Shown here: positions 11,977 through 15,000 of the stretch, in pieces
Numbering within the stretch: the first letter of the stretch is position 1
Layout: the number at the start of each line of letters is the position of its first letter
Origin: Halocaridina rubra
Taxonomy: Eukaryota > Arthropoda > Malacostraca > Decapoda > Atyidae
DNA length: 15,000 nucleotides
Direction of reading: 5' to 3'
Assembly: GCA_037179515.1 (NCBI GenBank)
Contig: JAXCGZ010000067.1
Coordinates: 37,501-52,500, forward strand
Program-made: the position numbers and the translations under genes
Notes under the pieces: generated by a model
What the model was told of the DNA's origin: nothing
The model's database searches: none
Seen by the model: only the letters and a program-made list of their open reading frames with translations

Positions 11977-12105
11977 GTCTGACAAGTCACAACACTCCCC
12001 ATCTGTTTTTATTTATGTTTTCTTCGTGCCCAGGCAAGATAAGGGAAGTTTTTTTTTTTTTTTTTTTTTTTTGCTTTTCCTGGTGTCATAATCATAAAAA
12101 AAAGT
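11977..12105 (+). repeat. Dispersed poly-A-ended element, copy 3
   Basis: Contains ctgacaagtcacaacactcc, ttcttcgtgcccaggc and cctggtgtcataatcat followed by A8. It matches the 3' part of the element at 4081-4392 and the copy at 3361-3481. A run of about 22 T (12051-12072) is expanded inside it. Confidence 0.8.
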
Positions 12106-12152
12106 AATTCCTGCATATTTTCTAGTTAAATACAGAATTATATTAAGACTGT

Positions 12153-12158
12153 TTTATT
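12153..12158 (-). promoter_or_regulatory. Possible polyadenylation signal AATAAA
   Basis: AATAAA on the minus strand about 130 bases downstream of the P4HA stop codon at 12284. The distance suits a short 3' UTR, but the hexamer is common in AT-rich DNA. Confidence 0.35.
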
Positions 12159-12283
12159 ATAGAAATAAAACAGAAGAAAAAAGTAATTTTTATCATTCTT
12201 TATGCTTTGCGCGCGCTTTTCTGGGGATTCTGCGTTTATTCTTTGGACATTATAGGAAAGGATTAAAAGAAACATCGTTGTGG

Positions 12284-12354
12284 TCAATCTTGTGGGTCTA
12301 GCGAACAAGGATATTTGAGAAAATTTACATTTTCCCTGATCCACTTGTTGGCAA
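12284..12354 (-). CDS. Last exon of a second prolyl 4-hydroxylase alpha-subunit gene (partial)
   Basis: The acceptor is attatttttcttgcag; the exon enters in phase 1 with TT and reads ANKWIRENVNFLKYPCSLD, then PQD and TGA. If the upstream exon ends in G the first residue is Val, giving VANKWIRE. P4HA chains end in (K)W-V-x-NKW-[IL]-x-E...F-x-x-PC-x-L-x(2-4)-stop, and this exon fits that ending in residues, length and stop position. It lies upstream, on the same strand, of the P4HA exons at 1-4568, so it must belong to another gene in a head-to-tail pair. The preceding catalytic exons are not found up to 15000 and would lie to the right. A stranded exon or pseudogene fragment is the alternative. 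Confidence 0.78.
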
Positions 12355-12360
12355 CTGCAA

Positions 12361-12621
12361 GAAAAATAATAATATAGATAATTTGAGAAAATAATATTAA
12401 TAAATGAATTAATGATTAAGCAAATATATTTTCTTTAGAGCTTAGATATTACTTACATGAGAAGAGGCATAACTCTGGTAGTGCATGCACATATGCATTT
12501 AACAATGTAATATAAACTTGAAAATTATTAAACTTCCAAATTTTTGTAAAGATGAAGAAGTCCCAGTAGACAAACGAAGCTTTAATTCACCCTCTGCAGT
12601 TAAAAAGACCCAGAAAATACC
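12361..12621. other. Intron-like spacer upstream of the P4HA terminal exon
   Basis: AT-rich. On the minus strand there is a donor-like ctcat|gtaagt at about 12452, preceded by a short ATG frame, but neither phase nor sequence fits a P4HA penultimate exon. No gene is supported. Confidence 0.4.
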
Positions 12622-13813
12622 CTATGTACTAAGAAAAGGTTTTTAATATGTCTTGCGTTCAAAGTAGGAAAATAAAAATCCCGTTATACTGAAAGTAATT
12701 CAATAAAATTACTGTTAATATGACACATGTTCAAAAGTAGGTCAATAATATGGCCTATGCACTGTGGGATTTTATTCATTTGATTTTTATAGCAGTTTTG
12801 GAAATGTATCAATAGCGAACATTAGAACATGACAAGAAGTTTATACAAAAGAACACAAAGTCAGATATATAATAATTTTTCCACCTATAATAAACATTCA
12901 ACATTCCTCTGATATAACAGTCATTCTCAATGCAGGGTAAACAACACTCTGTAAGGGATTATTTTACAGTTTTTTACAGGCTTTCTTGCATTTTACATTA
13001 AGGAAAATAATTAGACTTTTCTAACACTTTACTTAGTTGAGATGTAAGCTCTATGATATTGCTATATTACGGAATGAGAATCACTTTGTTTGATTTTACA
13101 TACTTTTTGCAGTAATACAAAATAGATTTCATTGTTAATGACAAGTTGAGCAATCAACACCGAATGGTATTTCTAATGAAAAAGTAAATTATATCCTGAA
13201 CTGCCCACCCCTGGATGTTAGGAAGGACACTTAGCCTTAATTCCTCAGCTCTAATCTATACTTGAAGCAAATGCAAAGCAATATACAATATTGACTGCAA
13301 AAAATAGATATTCTTAAACTATTATCAATTGTAGTCTACGAAAATAATAGATGATTTACCACTCTCTTCTAAAAATAATATTTAAAAAAAATTCACTGCA
13401 ACACAAGATTAATTACATTTAAAACAACTAAAAAATAATTATAACTTTGTTTCTGTTTGCCATCTAAGATTAATTGCACTGAAATACTAAGTAAACAAGT
13501 GAAATGGAGCACGTTGCCGTTAATTACTCTTATATAGCTTCTGGAGTGAACTGAAATATATTAAGACACCAGAGTTCTGCTTTTTTAATTATCTAAAGAA
13601 TATATCATAATCACCCTTAGCAGTATCTCCCAAAATGTTGCAAAAGGATCCCCAAACTTTAATGTCTTCAAGGTTTACAGACTGAACACCCATTCCAAAG
13701 GACTGGAGATGTAGCCTGCCCAAGGCATGACAAAAAAGGAACATTTTCACTCAGTTACTCTGAGAACATTGAAAGAACAATGATGGCGCTAATCGGCTAC
13801 TAACTCTTGCTTA
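12622..13813 (+). repeat. Direct duplication, right copy (about 1.19 kb)
   Basis: Matches the left copy in the same orientation with an offset of about 2057 bp at its start. It lacks the 157-bp block, with a three-base tat microhomology at the junction near 13258. Its right end (ttgctta) is directly followed by a CpG-rich insert that is absent from the left copy. Confidence 0.95.
13589..13744 (-). CDS. Unrecognised 51-codon ORF, right duplication copy
   Basis: Identical in sequence to the ORF at 11683-11838, including start and stop. The surrounding 200 bases differ by only about one base, whereas the far part of the duplication has many differences. See the left copy for the description. 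Confidence 0.3.
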   Translation of the reverse strand: MFLFCHALGRLHLQSFGMGVQSVNLEDIKVWGSFCNILGDTAKGDYDIFFR

Positions 13814-14165
13814 TGCTGGCGTCACACATAGCCAAAACTCCCGACCCGACTCTTAAGACCGCGTTCCGACGGAATCTTCGCTCAATTTTTTGGAGATCCG
13901 GCAGATTTTTTAGCCGACAAGTGCATTCCTGTGCCTGTCGGAAGTGCATCATACGTCCTCGTAAGCATTCCTATGGATCGTAATTGCAATCGTACGGAGT
14001 AGTTTGGACGCGTAATTTAGCGTACAACTGATCATACGCAAACGTAAGTCTCATCATAGAAAACGGGAAATTTAAATTTTTTGACTATTACGACTGGGCC
14101 AACAATACTCCCGACGCTCCGTACCCATCGTAGGGGAGCGTACACGTTCGTAGGGTGTTGTTCAT
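13814..14165. mobile_element. CpG-rich insert, likely a non-autonomous transposable element
   Basis: It starts abruptly with tgctggcgtcacacatagcc at the exact end of the right duplication copy. Composition changes to CpG-rich, with many cgta/tacg motifs (tcgtacgg, cgtaattgcaatcgta, gcgtaca, cgttcgtag), unlike its surroundings. No reading frame of note. The left end resembles termini of DNA-transposon-derived elements. A matching inverted end is not clear at the right, so the right border is approximate. Confidence 0.45.
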
Positions 14166-14293
14166 TGTCATTATTTTATACTGAGAAGATATTAAGTTTA
14201 ATATTTTACATTTAATAATGTAGTTATATTTGCCCTTACTTTTCCATTTATATAATTATGTTAGAATTGATCCTAGTGAACAATAAATATATG

Positions 14294-15000
<707 letters not shown>

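Noticed and set aside
12138..12344. A 68-codon minus-strand frame over the P4HA terminal exon, with a weak hydrophobic segment
   Set aside because: It is in another frame from the NKWIRE...PCSLD exon, has no recognisable domain and runs into low-complexity Lys/Asn/Phe sequence.

Overview
The window looks like animal nuclear DNA, most likely from a decapod crustacean (shrimp, crab or relative). The evidence is AT-rich sequence, genes split by spliceosomal introns with GT-AG borders, about 1.9 kb of (AT)n microsatellite, many trinucleotide arrays, and an endonuclease fragment of a jockey/BS-type retroelement of the sort common in decapod genomes. The taxon is an inference. No bacterial-style operon, CRISPR array or rRNA gene is visible.

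The left third (1-4568, minus strand) holds the 5' part of a prolyl 4-hydroxylase alpha-subunit gene (P4HA). Six exons can be assembled with agreeing phases: 4412-4568 (end of a signal peptide and mature N terminus), 2159-2328 (P4Ha_N helices), 1809-1931 (a complete six-cysteine ShK-type domain), 1411-1581 (the hallmark second half of P4Ha_N), 858-1015 (peptide-substrate-binding TPR region) and 1-40 (start of the next exon, cut by the window). The ShK module sits inside the N-terminal domain, on an exon with phase-1 introns on both sides, so it could be included or skipped without changing frame. The catalytic Fe/2-oxoglutarate domain and the first exon are not visible.

From 3361 to 4392 (in the gene's largest intron) and again near 665-832 there are dispersed repeats. 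They include poly-A-ended elements whose 5' part matches the region just upstream of the retroelement ORF at 5592-6635. That ORF has an intact APE-type endonuclease motif set but stops before any reverse transcriptase.

The middle (4814-9420) is dominated by very long (AT)n arrays separated by short unique or repeat-derived islands. From 10450 to 13813 there is a direct duplication: two diverged copies of a 1.2-1.3 kb unit about 2.06 kb apart. One copy lacks a 157-bp block, and both carry an identical 51-codon minus-strand ORF of unknown meaning. Between the copies, at 12284-12354 on the minus strand, is a short exon whose product ends in the NKW-x-RE...PC-x-L pattern of P4HA C termini. This is best read as the last exon of a second P4HA gene lying upstream in the same orientation, so the locus is probably a head-to-tail P4HA cluster. 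The right end holds a CpG-rich mobile-element-like insert, another (AT)n array and a compound AAC/AAT/AAG microsatellite.

P4HA proteins act in the endoplasmic reticulum, hydroxylating prolines in collagen-like repeats with a PDI beta subunit. The embedded ShK module in one of two tandem P4HA genes is the most interesting signal here.
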